Below are positions 43,014-49,633 of a stretch of DNA of 64,000 bases, in pieces. The notes below the pieces were generated by a model. That model was not told the origin of the DNA. It searched no databases and saw only the letters and a program-made list of their open reading frames with translations. The stretch is from a virus: the IMG/VR virus record IMGVR_UViG_3300035682_000032, positions 1-64,000 of that record; one strand, 5' to 3'. The translations under genes were made by a program, and so were the position numbers. Numbering within the stretch: position 1 is the stretch's first letter; the number at the start of each line of letters is the position of its first letter.

Positions 43014-43487
43014 ATGGGAATCGCAACTCACCTCGGCCCGTGGCTGCTTGGCACAACACGTTACACGACTGGCACAGACGCTGCTACTACACGTAACACC
43101 GGCGCAACTATCGTCTCTCAAGACAAAGCCGTTGCCTACAACGACGCTGATGCCACTACAGCATTCTGTCTTCCTGCTGGCTCACGCCTCGTGAGTTTGC
43201 AATTCATTACCATCGACGCATTTGATGCCGCTACGACAATCACATTGTCTTTGGCTGGTACAGCCATCACTGGCGCAACAACTGTGACTGACGCAGGTCT
43301 GGTTACTTTTGCTCCTGTGGCTTCTGACGCTGTGGCAACACTCTGGTCAAACACTGGCGCAATTGATAAGTTGTTGACATACACAGTGGCACAAGGCGCT
43401 TCCACAAACGGCGCTGGCGTGTTGGTGGTGAACTACGTGGTTCGCAACTCTGACGGTACGATGTACCAATCGTCACAGCAAGTGTAA
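43014..43487 (+). CDS. Putative structural protein, beta-rich
   Basis: 157 aa, low in charge and rich in Thr, Ala, Val and Gly (DAATTITLSLAGTAITGATT, then ASTNGAGVLVVNYVVRNSDG). This looks like a beta-sandwich such as a capsid or tail decoration domain. It follows the coat terminator and a structured leader, so it may have its own control. No family recognised. Confidence 0.6.
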   Translation: MGIATHLGPWLLGTTRYTTGTDAATTRNTGATIVSQDKAVAYNDADATTAFCLPAGSRLVSLQFITIDAFDAATTITLSLAGTAITGATTVTDAGLVTFAPVASDAVATLWSNTGAIDKLLTYTVAQGASTNGAGVLVVNYVVRNSDGTMYQSSQQV

Positions 43488-43495
43488 TCAACCCA

Positions 43496-43511
43496 AGGGG
43501 CTTCGGCCCCT
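43496..43511 (+). other. Hairpin with TTCG loop
   Basis: AGGGGC-TTCG-GCCCCT, a perfect 6-bp stem just after the stop of the 43014 gene. It lacks a T-run, so it may stabilise the upstream message 3' end or cause pausing rather than full termination. The next gene's AAGGAG follows 6 bases later. Confidence 0.6.
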
Positions 43512-43530
43512 GTTCTAAAGGAGATTGATT

Positions 43531-43809
43531 ATGGGTATGCAAACTGACGTAATAGCCAAATCAATGGCTGCATCAGGTTCTGTTTTTGGTGACCGCACTC
43601 GTGTGCGCGGAGCCTTAGTTGAGCCCGGCACGGGTGCAGGTAGTGTCGCCTTTAAAGACGGCGGCTCTGGTGGCACCACCCTGTTTACCATCAACACTAT
43701 TGCCAACGGCGAACCGTTTAGCGTGGTTATTCCAGCGCAAGGCGTTTTGTTTGAAACAGACGTTTATGTTGTGTTGACGGACGCTAAAGTAACGGTGTTC
43801 TATGGCTAA
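43531..43809 (+). CDS. Small structural-type protein
   Basis: 92 aa from ATG 43531 (AAGGAG 7 bases upstream). It is beta-rich with GDRTRVRGALVEPGTGAGSV, GGTTLFTINTIANGEPF and VYVVLTDAKVTVFYG. The pattern resembles small phage structural proteins of unknown place in the particle. It overlaps the next gene by 8 bases. Confidence 0.6.
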   Translation: MGMQTDVIAKSMAASGSVFGDRTRVRGALVEPGTGAGSVAFKDGGSGGTTLFTINTIANGEPFSVVIPAQGVLFETDVYVVLTDAKVTVFYG

Positions 43810-44062
43810 GAGTCCAGCATGGCAACGGAAAGAAGGGAAGAGTCCGAGTGGAGGGCTCAACGCGAAAGGTCGCGCCTCCGCAAAGAAGCAGGGGATGAAT
43901 TTGAAACCTCCTGCACCCAACCCCAAGACCAAAGCCGACGCAGGGCGTCGCGCCTCCTTCTGCGCTCGTATGAGCGGTATGAAAGAGAAGCTGACATCCG
44001 AGAAGACTAAAAAAGACCCAGACTCGCGGATCAACAAGAGTTTAAGAGCGTGGAAATGTTAG
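43802..44062 (+). CDS. Small basic protein, DUF6321-like
   Basis: 86 aa, strongly basic: WQRKEGKSPSGGLNAKGRAS, then DAGRRASFCARMSGMKEKLT and a final SRINKSLRAWKC. From memory this combination is the DUF6321 type found in many aquatic phages and some bacteria. Its basic charge suggests nucleic acid or capsid-interior binding; no function is established. It overlaps both neighbours. Confidence 0.65.
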   Translation: MAKSPAWQRKEGKSPSGGLNAKGRASAKKQGMNLKPPAPNPKTKADAGRRASFCARMSGMKEKLTSEKTKKDPDSRINKSLRAWKC

Positions 44063-44298
44063 ATTTCAACACTGCATGGTCAGCTATCCTATCCTTGGTG
44101 ATCGGATTGTTTGGCTATATGATGAATGAAAAGTTCAGGGAACTGACTCGCATTACGATCTTGCTGAACAAAACCCGTGAGGAGGTTGCCCGTGATAACG
44201 TCACTCAAGCAGAAGTGGATCGAATTACGAACCACATTGACCAACGCTTTAATAAACTTGAAGCAAAAATTGACCAGCTTATTCAAGCGGGGAGATAA
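44056..44298 (+). CDS. Small membrane protein with coiled-coil tail
   Basis: 80 aa from ATG 44056, overlapping the previous gene by 7 bases; an in-frame GTG at 44050 is an alternative. One transmembrane helix (AWSAILSLVIGLFGYMMNEK) precedes a charged coiled coil (TQAEVDRITNHIDQRFNKLE). The layout resembles holin- or spanin-like accessory proteins, but it is far from the lysis genes. It might equally be a virion membrane-contact protein. Unresolved. Confidence 0.6.
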   Translation: MLDFNTAWSAILSLVIGLFGYMMNEKFRELTRITILLNKTREEVARDNVTQAEVDRITNHIDQRFNKLEAKIDQLIQAGR

Positions 44299-44304
44299 AT
44301 AATC

Positions 44305-44586
44305 ATGTTTAACAGTAAAGACGACAAAGCGCCCACACCCCCACCCCCACCACGCCGAGACGAAGGCACCCCAAATTTTGACGGGAGTGCCTCATCGTTG
44401 GGTAGCAGCCTTCGTGATGCCGTAAGCATTCCTCTTGGCGGTGGTACGTTGGAGCCAGCTAAAGTTGGCAAAGGGTATGGGGTCAGATGGTCTAAGAAGT
44501 TTGATAAGGGTGGCAAAGTTGGTTCTGCTTCTAAGCGTGCTGATGGAATTGCTCAACGGGGTAAAACCAAGGGCAGGTATTTGTAA
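44305..44586 (+). CDS. Small basic protein with GG motif and GKTKG motif, member 1
   Basis: 93 aa. A proline-rich start (APTPPPPPRR) leads to a glycine/serine-rich middle and a C-terminal FDKGGKVGSASKRADGIAQR followed by GKTKGRYL. The same C-terminal motif ends the next two proteins, so three consecutive genes form a family. It overlaps the next gene by one base. Function unknown; the basic, probably disordered sequence suggests a virion-interior or DNA-associated role. Confidence 0.6.
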   Translation: MFNSKDDKAPTPPPPPRRDEGTPNFDGSASSLGSSLRDAVSIPLGGGTLEPAKVGKGYGVRWSKKFDKGGKVGSASKRADGIAQRGKTKGRYL

Positions 44587-44939
44587 TGCCCTCGGTTAGC
44601 CCAGCGCAAAAGCGTTTGATGGATGCGGCGGCTCACAACCCTGCGTTTGCCAAAAAAGTCGGTGTGCCTACCAAGGTCGCCAAAGAGTTTAGTCAGGCCG
44701 ATAAAGGCCGTAAATTTGAAAGAGGTGGTGAGATGAAAGAATCAAAAGCCATGGCCAAGAAAGAAGTTGGCTTCATGAAAAAGGCTGGCGCACCCAAGTC
44801 TATGATCAAGCACGAAAAGGCTGAAATGATGGGCATGAAATCAGGCGGTGCCGTGTTCCGTAAAGCCGCTGATGGCGTTGCTAAAAAAGGCAAAACCAAA
44901 GGCACACAAATCGCAATGAAGAAAGGCGGGAAGTGCTGA
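44586..44939 (+). CDS. Small basic protein with GG and GKTKG motifs, member 2
   Basis: 117 aa. An N-terminal PSVSPAQKRLMDAAAHNPAF block precedes FERGGEMKESK, a lysine/methionine-rich helix, then SGGAVFRKAADGVAKKGKTK and a final IAMKKGGKC. The terminal motif is shared with the genes on either side. It overlaps the next gene by one base (TGATG). No known fold. Confidence 0.6.
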   Translation: MPSVSPAQKRLMDAAAHNPAFAKKVGVPTKVAKEFSQADKGRKFERGGEMKESKAMAKKEVGFMKKAGAPKSMIKHEKAEMMGMKSGGAVFRKAADGVAKKGKTKGTQIAMKKGGKC

Positions 44940-45265
44940 TGAAAAAACGTAAATTCAACGACGGCGGCATCTATACTGCCGAGATGGGGAAACCCCCACA
45001 AGACATTGACGGAGCATCTGTACGTATGAAAAAGCCAATGCCCAAGCCTCCTATGGCCATGAAGAAACCCATGCCCAAGAAGCCAATGATGCCAGTTGCT
45101 CCTAAGCCACGTGGTGCAGCACCCGATGAGTCTGTGATGCCTGCTCCCGCTTTCAAGAGTGGTGGCTCTGTAGGCTCTGCATCTAAGCGTGCTGACGGTT
45201 GTGCTGTTAAAGGCAAAACCAAAGGCACCATGATTGCTATGAAGGGTGGCGGTTACGCCTGCTAA
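44939..45265 (+). CDS. Small basic protein with GG and GKTKG motifs, member 3
   Basis: 108 aa from ATG 44939. It contains FNDGGIYTAEMG, a Met/Lys/Pro repeat stretch (KKPMPKPPMAMKKPMPKKPM), then FKSGGSVGSASKRADGCAVK and GKTKG, ending MKGGGYAC. The 14-residue block GGxVGSASKRADGx is almost identical to member 1, indicating recent duplication or strong constraint. Confidence 0.6.
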   Translation: MKKRKFNDGGIYTAEMGKPPQDIDGASVRMKKPMPKPPMAMKKPMPKKPMMPVAPKPRGAAPDESVMPAPAFKSGGSVGSASKRADGCAVKGKTKGTMIAMKGGGYAC

Positions 45266-45267
45266 TC

Positions 45268-45588
45268 ATGAGAGCAAGTCGCGGTATGGGGATCATTAAC
45301 CCAGACAAAATGCCCAAAGCCAAGGTGAAGAAACGCCGTGACAACACGGACTTCACCGAGGATGGGCAGGTGCGTCAGCGCCGCGACGACACAGACTTTC
45401 TTGAGTACGCTGAGGGCGGCAAAGTTAACGCCGCTGGAAACTACACCAAGCCCAGTTTGCGCAAGCGAATCGTGTCTCAGGTGAAAGCGGCGGCTACGCA
45501 GGGCACCGGTGCAGGCCAATGGTCAGCCCGTAAAGCCCAGCTTGTGGCCAAAAAATACAAGGCCGCTGGTGGGGGGTACAGAGATTGA
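45268..45588 (+). CDS. Small basic protein with WSARKAQ motif
   Basis: 106 aa. The first half has two copies of RRDNTDF / RRDDTDF, then YAEGGKVNAAGNYTKPSLRK and QWSARKAQLVAKKYKAAGGG. The latter block is one I associate with small basic proteins in aquatic phages and large DNA viruses. It starts 2 bases after the previous gene and overlaps the next by 4. Function unknown. Confidence 0.6.
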   Translation: MRASRGMGIINPDKMPKAKVKKRRDNTDFTEDGQVRQRRDDTDFLEYAEGGKVNAAGNYTKPSLRKRIVSQVKAAATQGTGAGQWSARKAQLVAKKYKAAGGGYRD

Positions 45589-45818
45589 AAGCTCCACAAA
45601 AATCGCTCAAAGATTGGGGTGACCAGAAGTGGCGCACCAAGTCTGGCAAGCCGTCGAGCAAGACGGGGGAGCGGTATTTGCCTGAAGCTGCCATAAAATC
45701 TTTGTCACCTGCTGAGTACGCCGCAACAACCAAAGCAAAGCGTGCCGGTAAAGCCGCAGGCAAACAGTTTGTAGCCCAGCCTAAAACGATTGCAAAGAAA
45801 ACAGCGGGGTATCGGTAA
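45585..45818 (+). CDS. Small basic protein, DUF5872-like, TTG start
   Basis: 77 aa with a TTG start overlapping the previous stop (ATTGA). Sequence pattern: SLKDWGDQKWRTKSGKPSSK, then GERYLPEAAIKSLSPAEYAA and a basic tail. This matches, from memory, the DUF5872-type small basic proteins found widely in phages and some bacteria. No experimental role known to me. The connector gene follows with no gap. Confidence 0.6.
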   Translation: MKAPQKSLKDWGDQKWRTKSGKPSSKTGERYLPEAAIKSLSPAEYAATTKAKRAGKAAGKQFVAQPKTIAKKTAGYR

Positions 45819-46775
45819 ATGAGCACTTCAGGCACCTCTATTTTTAATCTCGAATTTACTGAGATCGCAGAGGAGTCGTGGGAGCGTGCTGGCCGCGAGT
45901 TGCGCACTGGCTATGACCTGCGCACTGCTCGTCGTTCAATGAATCTGATGACTATTGAGTGGCAAAACCGTGGCATCAACATGTGGACGATTGAGCAAGG
46001 GGTGATCAACCTCGTGCAAGGCGTCAACACCTACGCGCTACCTAACGACACCATCGACTTGATGGAACATGTCATTCGCACGGGTGCGGGCAATGTGTCT
46101 ACACAATCTGATCTCTCGATCACGCGCATCAGTGTTTCCACGTACGCGACAATCCCAAACAAGTTACAGCAGGCACGCCCAATCCAAATCTGGATTCAGC
46201 GCATGTCGGGCCAAGAAAGCCTGACTGCTGGCCTGTTGTCATCCACGATCAATTCAACTGCTACCACTATCACCCTGAGTGACGTGACGGCTTTGCCAGC
46301 CGCAGGCTTCATCCGTCTGGACAGTGAGATCATCAGCTACGGGTACATCACAACCGTTGTGGGCAGCACGCAAGGAACGCTCTCCAACTGTGGCCGTGGC
46401 CAACAAAATACTTTCCCTGCTGCGCATACCGCAGGGGCTGCGGTGTATTGGCCTCAAGTGCCCGCTGTGACCGTCTGGCCGACCCCAGATCAAGGCACCG
46501 CAGCCGCACCCTACTACCAGCTTGCATACTGGCGCATGCGCCGCATCCAAGACGCTGGAGCAGGTGTTGAGACCGCAGACATGAACTTCCGGTTCCTACC
46601 CGCTGTAACGGCTGGTTTGGCCTATCACATTGCCATGAAGGTGCCCGAGTTGGAAAACCGCATCCCAATGTTGAAGGCCGCATACGACGAGCAGTTTGAC
46701 TTGGCAGCAGGAGAGGATAGAGAAAAGGCTGCGATTCGGTTTGTGCCGCGCCGCTCCTACATTGGGGGTGGCTAA
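45819..46775 (+). CDS. Head-tail connector / packaged DNA stabilisation protein, gp4-like
   Basis: 318 aa. The N-terminal helical part (AGRELRTGYDLRTARRSMNL, then MTIEWQNRGINMWTIEQGVI) and the C-terminal helix set (FRFLPAVTAGLAYHIAMKVP) resemble the P22 gp4-like head completion group. An inserted beta domain (residues about 140-205, with TTITLSDVTALPAAGFIRLD) is a mobile phage module seen in many structural proteins. It would close the portal after packaging. It shares one base with the next gene. Confidence 0.7.
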   Translation: MSTSGTSIFNLEFTEIAEESWERAGRELRTGYDLRTARRSMNLMTIEWQNRGINMWTIEQGVINLVQGVNTYALPNDTIDLMEHVIRTGAGNVSTQSDLSITRISVSTYATIPNKLQQARPIQIWIQRMSGQESLTAGLLSSTINSTATTITLSDVTALPAAGFIRLDSEIISYGYITTVVGSTQGTLSNCGRGQQNTFPAAHTAGAAVYWPQVPAVTVWPTPDQGTAAAPYYQLAYWRMRRIQDAGAGVETADMNFRFLPAVTAGLAYHIAMKVPELENRIPMLKAAYDEQFDLAAGEDREKAAIRFVPRRSYIGGG

Positions 46776-47164
46776 TGGGAAACCGTTTTGCCTCCGGCAA
46801 GATTGCAATTGCGATCTGCGACCGTTGTGGTTTTCAGTTCCGTCTGCGCGAGTTGCGCGAACTGATTATCAAGACAAAGCAGGTCAACATGTTGGTCTGC
46901 CACGATTGTTGGGAACCTGATCAACCTCAGTTGCAGTTGGGTATGTACCCTGTGGATGACCCGCAAGCATTGCGGAACCCACGCAAGGATAATACGTACT
47001 ACCAGTCGGGTACAACCGCAATTGGGTCGATTGGCGAAGGTAGTCGGAACATCCAGTGGGGATGGAACCCTGTAGGAATGTCCCGAGGTTTTGACTCTGA
47101 ACTTACACCAAATAACTTGGTGGGAGTCGGACAAATTGGTACAGTAACGGTTGTGATCACATAA
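46775..47164 (+). CDS. Zinc-ribbon-like phage structural-region protein
   Basis: 129 aa. Two cysteine pairs (ICDRCGFQF and LVCHDCWEPDQPQ), separated by a helix (LRELRELIIKTK), form a probable zinc site. DPQALRNPRKD and a beta-rich tail follow. Similar zinc-binding proteins occur among connector genes of many phages; role unknown. Confidence 0.65.
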   Translation: MGNRFASGKIAIAICDRCGFQFRLRELRELIIKTKQVNMLVCHDCWEPDQPQLQLGMYPVDDPQALRNPRKDNTYYQSGTTAIGSIGEGSRNIQWGWNPVGMSRGFDSELTPNNLVGVGQIGTVTVVIT

Positions 47165-47173
47165 GGAGTCATC

Positions 47174-47350
47174 ATGGACAAAAAGACAGTGAAGGCGATT
47201 GCCGACAAAGAAGTTTCAGCGCATGAGAAACGCATGCACAAAGGTGTGGCTAAGTTCGCCAAAGGTGGTGTAACTGGCTCGTCAATGAAGGCTTATGGCC
47301 GTAACGTAGCTCGCGCAATGAATCAGCGCGGCGCTGGTCGTGGAGGCTAA
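47174..47350 (+). CDS. Very small basic protein with GG motif
   Basis: 58 aa, preceded by AAGGAG. A Lys/His-rich helix (KKTVKAIADKEVSAHEKRMH) runs into KFAKGGVTGSSMKAYGRNVA and a glycine-rich end (GAGRGG). The spacing to both neighbours (9 bases before, 1 base after) is typical of real genes here. It shares the GG motif with larger virion-region proteins. Confidence 0.65.
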   Translation: MDKKTVKAIADKEVSAHEKRMHKGVAKFAKGGVTGSSMKAYGRNVARAMNQRGAGRGG

Positions 47351-47351
47351 C

Positions 47352-47615
47352 ATGGCCAAGTACAGTCACAAAATGATGGGTAAAGAAGTTGGCGCTGCCA
47401 GCGTCTACGCCGAGCCACACACAATGAAGGGTAAGCCTGTCAAGATGTCAAGCAACCCCGGCAGTGGGCCAGATCACAGCAATTTAAACACTGTGAACAT
47501 GTCTGTTGGAAACATCTACAAACGCGATGATGCTGGCCCCAAAACCAGCGGCATTCTTGTGCGTGGTGGCAAGGCTCAGACTAAGGGCAAAATGGCCCGT
47601 GGCCCCATGGCCTAA
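47352..47615 (+). CDS. Small basic protein, unknown
   Basis: 87 aa from ATG 47352; an upstream in-frame start at 47340 would overlap the previous gene. Sequence: MAKYSHKMMGKEVGAASVYA, a Gly/Pro/Ser/Asn-rich middle and a basic end (GGKAQTKGKMARGPMA). No fold or family recognised. Its place among connector genes suggests a minor virion component. Confidence 0.6.
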   Translation: MAKYSHKMMGKEVGAASVYAEPHTMKGKPVKMSSNPGSGPDHSNLNTVNMSVGNIYKRDDAGPKTSGILVRGGKAQTKGKMARGPMA

Positions 47616-47625
47616 GAGGTAGCTC

Positions 47626-48261
47626 ATGAACTACACCGAGTTGTGCACCAACATCCAAAACATCTGCGAGAACGAGTTTTCTACGCAGGAGTTGGCTATG
47701 TTCACCGAGCAGGCTGAGCAGAAGATTTACAACACGGTGCAGATTCCGGCTATTCGCAAGAACGTCACAGGCGCGATGACGGCTGGTAACAAGTACCTCC
47801 AGATTCCGTCTGACTTCTTGTACGTGTATTCGCTGGCCGTGATCAAGTCCGATGGCGAGTATCACTACTTGATTGACAAGGATGTGAACTTCATCCGTGA
47901 AGCGTATCCACGGGACGTAACTGCTACGCGCACGACTCCCAAGTATTACGCCATCTTCGATGCTTCTGCGTTCATTGTTGGCCCTACACCTGATCAGTCG
48001 TACAGCGCAGAGTTGCACTACGGCTATTACCCTGAGTCTATCGTCACAGCAGGCACCACATGGCTGGGCACTGAGTTTGATTCTGCTCTTTTGAACGGCG
48101 CACTGATTGAGGCTATTCGCTTCATGAAGGGTGAGCCTGACATGATTGCAGTTTACGAAAAGCTGTACGTTCAGGCACTCGGCCTCTTGAAGAATTTGGG
48201 TGACGGTAAGTTACGTACAGACACGTATCGCACTGTTCAAGTTCGCAATCCAGTAAGTTAA
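47626..48261 (+). CDS. Phage adaptor / head-tail connector protein
   Basis: 211 aa. The pattern LCTNIQNICENEFSTQELAM, FTEQAEQKIYNTVQIPAIRK, then LQIPSDFLYVYSLAVI and YGYYPESI is that of the gp6/adaptor-type connector proteins of podovirus-like phages, with helical core and a beta hairpin region. It likely binds below the portal. It starts after AGGTAG and ends near an AAGGAG for the next gene. Confidence 0.7.
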   Translation: MNYTELCTNIQNICENEFSTQELAMFTEQAEQKIYNTVQIPAIRKNVTGAMTAGNKYLQIPSDFLYVYSLAVIKSDGEYHYLIDKDVNFIREAYPRDVTATRTTPKYYAIFDASAFIVGPTPDQSYSAELHYGYYPESIVTAGTTWLGTEFDSALLNGALIEAIRFMKGEPDMIAVYEKLYVQALGLLKNLGDGKLRTDTYRTVQVRNPVS

Positions 48262-48273
48262 GGAGTTTAGAAA

Positions 48274-48708
48274 ATGGCAATCACACAAGCAATGTGCACA
48301 TCGTTCAAAGTTGGCATTCTTAGCGCCGATTTTGATTTTGATACAGGCACAACTCAAGTTTTTAAAATCGCGTTGTTTACGTCAGCGGCTACGCTGAGCG
48401 CCGCTACGACTGCGTACAGCACATCTAACGAGGTTACCGGCACCGGTTACTCTGCGGGTGGCAACATCCTAACGGTCAGTCAAGTACCCACGTCTTCGGG
48501 CACTACAGCGTTCATTGATTTTGCGGACACCACATGGTCAACGGCTACAATCACTGCGCGTGGCGCGTTGATCTACTTGGCCAACGGTACAACTAACCCT
48601 GCGGTTGCTGTGCTGGACTTTGGTGGCGACAAGACTTCAACTGCGGGCAACTTCACCATTCAGTTCCCCGCCGCAGACGCGACCAACGCGATCCTGCGCA
48701 TCGCCTAA
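48274..48708 (+). CDS. Structural protein, beta-rich
   Basis: 144 aa, Thr/Ala/Ser-rich with FDTGTTQVFKIALFTSAATL, ARGALIYLANGTTNPAVAVL and DFGGDKTSTAGNFTIQFP. I recall this family from fibre regions of many phages, unnamed. Beta-sandwich likely. It sits between adaptor and fibre genes and is probably a tail-surface protein. Confidence 0.6.
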   Translation: MAITQAMCTSFKVGILSADFDFDTGTTQVFKIALFTSAATLSAATTAYSTSNEVTGTGYSAGGNILTVSQVPTSSGTTAFIDFADTTWSTATITARGALIYLANGTTNPAVAVLDFGGDKTSTAGNFTIQFPAADATNAILRIA

Positions 48709-48718
48709 CGGTGAGTAG

Positions 48719-49621
48719 GTGGCTGATGCAAAGGTAGCCTTTGAAGGTTGGGGTGCCTCGGGCGTTGCTTGGGGCTCCCAAGGGTGGGGTGTCGGCCATT
48801 CAGATGTAACTGCTACCGGCGAGGTCGGTACAGTTGCTGTCACCGCAGACGCAAACGTCTACCCCTCGGGCCTTGAGGCTACGGGTCAGGTAGGCACAGT
48901 TGTCGTTGCTGCTGACGCAAATGTTTTTGTAACCGGGGTCTCCGCAACGGGGGCCATAGGTACGGTCGTAGTGGTGGCCGAGGCCATCGTCTATCCCACA
49001 GGGGTATCCGCCACAGGTTTTGTTGGTGCTGTTGATGTTACAGGCGATGCCATCGTATACCCCTCGGGGCTACAAGCCACAGGCCAAGTCGGTACTGTGG
49101 TGGTGCAAGCAGACGCTATTGTCCAAGTCACAGGAGTCGATGGCACAACCCAGCTTGGCACTGTACAAGTCTCCGGCACGGCCAATGTCTTCCCCACAGG
49201 GGTATCCGCCACAGGCGCAGTAGGTACTGTCACCATTGTTGGTGAGGCGGTTGTTACCCCCACAGGCGTGTCTGCCACAGGTGAACTTGGCACCGTTACC
49301 GTCACAGGCACCGCTGAGGTCTATCCAACGGGCGTAGAGGCTACCGGCGCAGTTGGCCAAGTAACCTTTGCTCTGTCGATTGTTGTGAGCGTCACAGGCG
49401 TTTCTGGCACGATGGAGCTTGGAACTGTGGTAGCTTCTGGGGGCGCAACAGCTACTCCAACTGGGGTTTCTGCCACGGGTGAAATAGGACAAGTAAATGT
49501 TTGGGGCCAGATAGATGACGGACAGTCAGCAAACTGGCAAAATATCAATGATGCTCAAACACCCACATGGGTTGTTGTGGGTGATACGCAAACTGCGGGC
49601 TGGCAACAAGTTGTCACATAA
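48719..49621 (+). CDS. Repetitive fibre-like protein with TGVSATG repeats
   Basis: 300 aa, GTG start. After an aromatic-rich start (GWGASGVAWGSQGWGVGH) come about eleven repeats of 20-24 residues of the form TGVSATGxxGTVxVxGxAxV, then a Gln/Thr/Trp-rich end. The regular beta pattern suggests a beta-solenoid or stacked beta fibre. At DNA level the repeats are close (for example ACAGGGGTATCCGCCACAGG at about 48999 and 49197), allowing slippage or recombination to change fibre length. It is likely a tail appendage next to the main fibre gene. Confidence 0.65.
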   Translation: MADAKVAFEGWGASGVAWGSQGWGVGHSDVTATGEVGTVAVTADANVYPSGLEATGQVGTVVVAADANVFVTGVSATGAIGTVVVVAEAIVYPTGVSATGFVGAVDVTGDAIVYPSGLQATGQVGTVVVQADAIVQVTGVDGTTQLGTVQVSGTANVFPTGVSATGAVGTVTIVGEAVVTPTGVSATGELGTVTVTGTAEVYPTGVEATGAVGQVTFALSIVVSVTGVSGTMELGTVVASGGATATPTGVSATGEIGQVNVWGQIDDGQSANWQNINDAQTPTWVVVGDTQTAGWQQVVT

Positions 49622-49633
49622 GAGGGTAAACAG

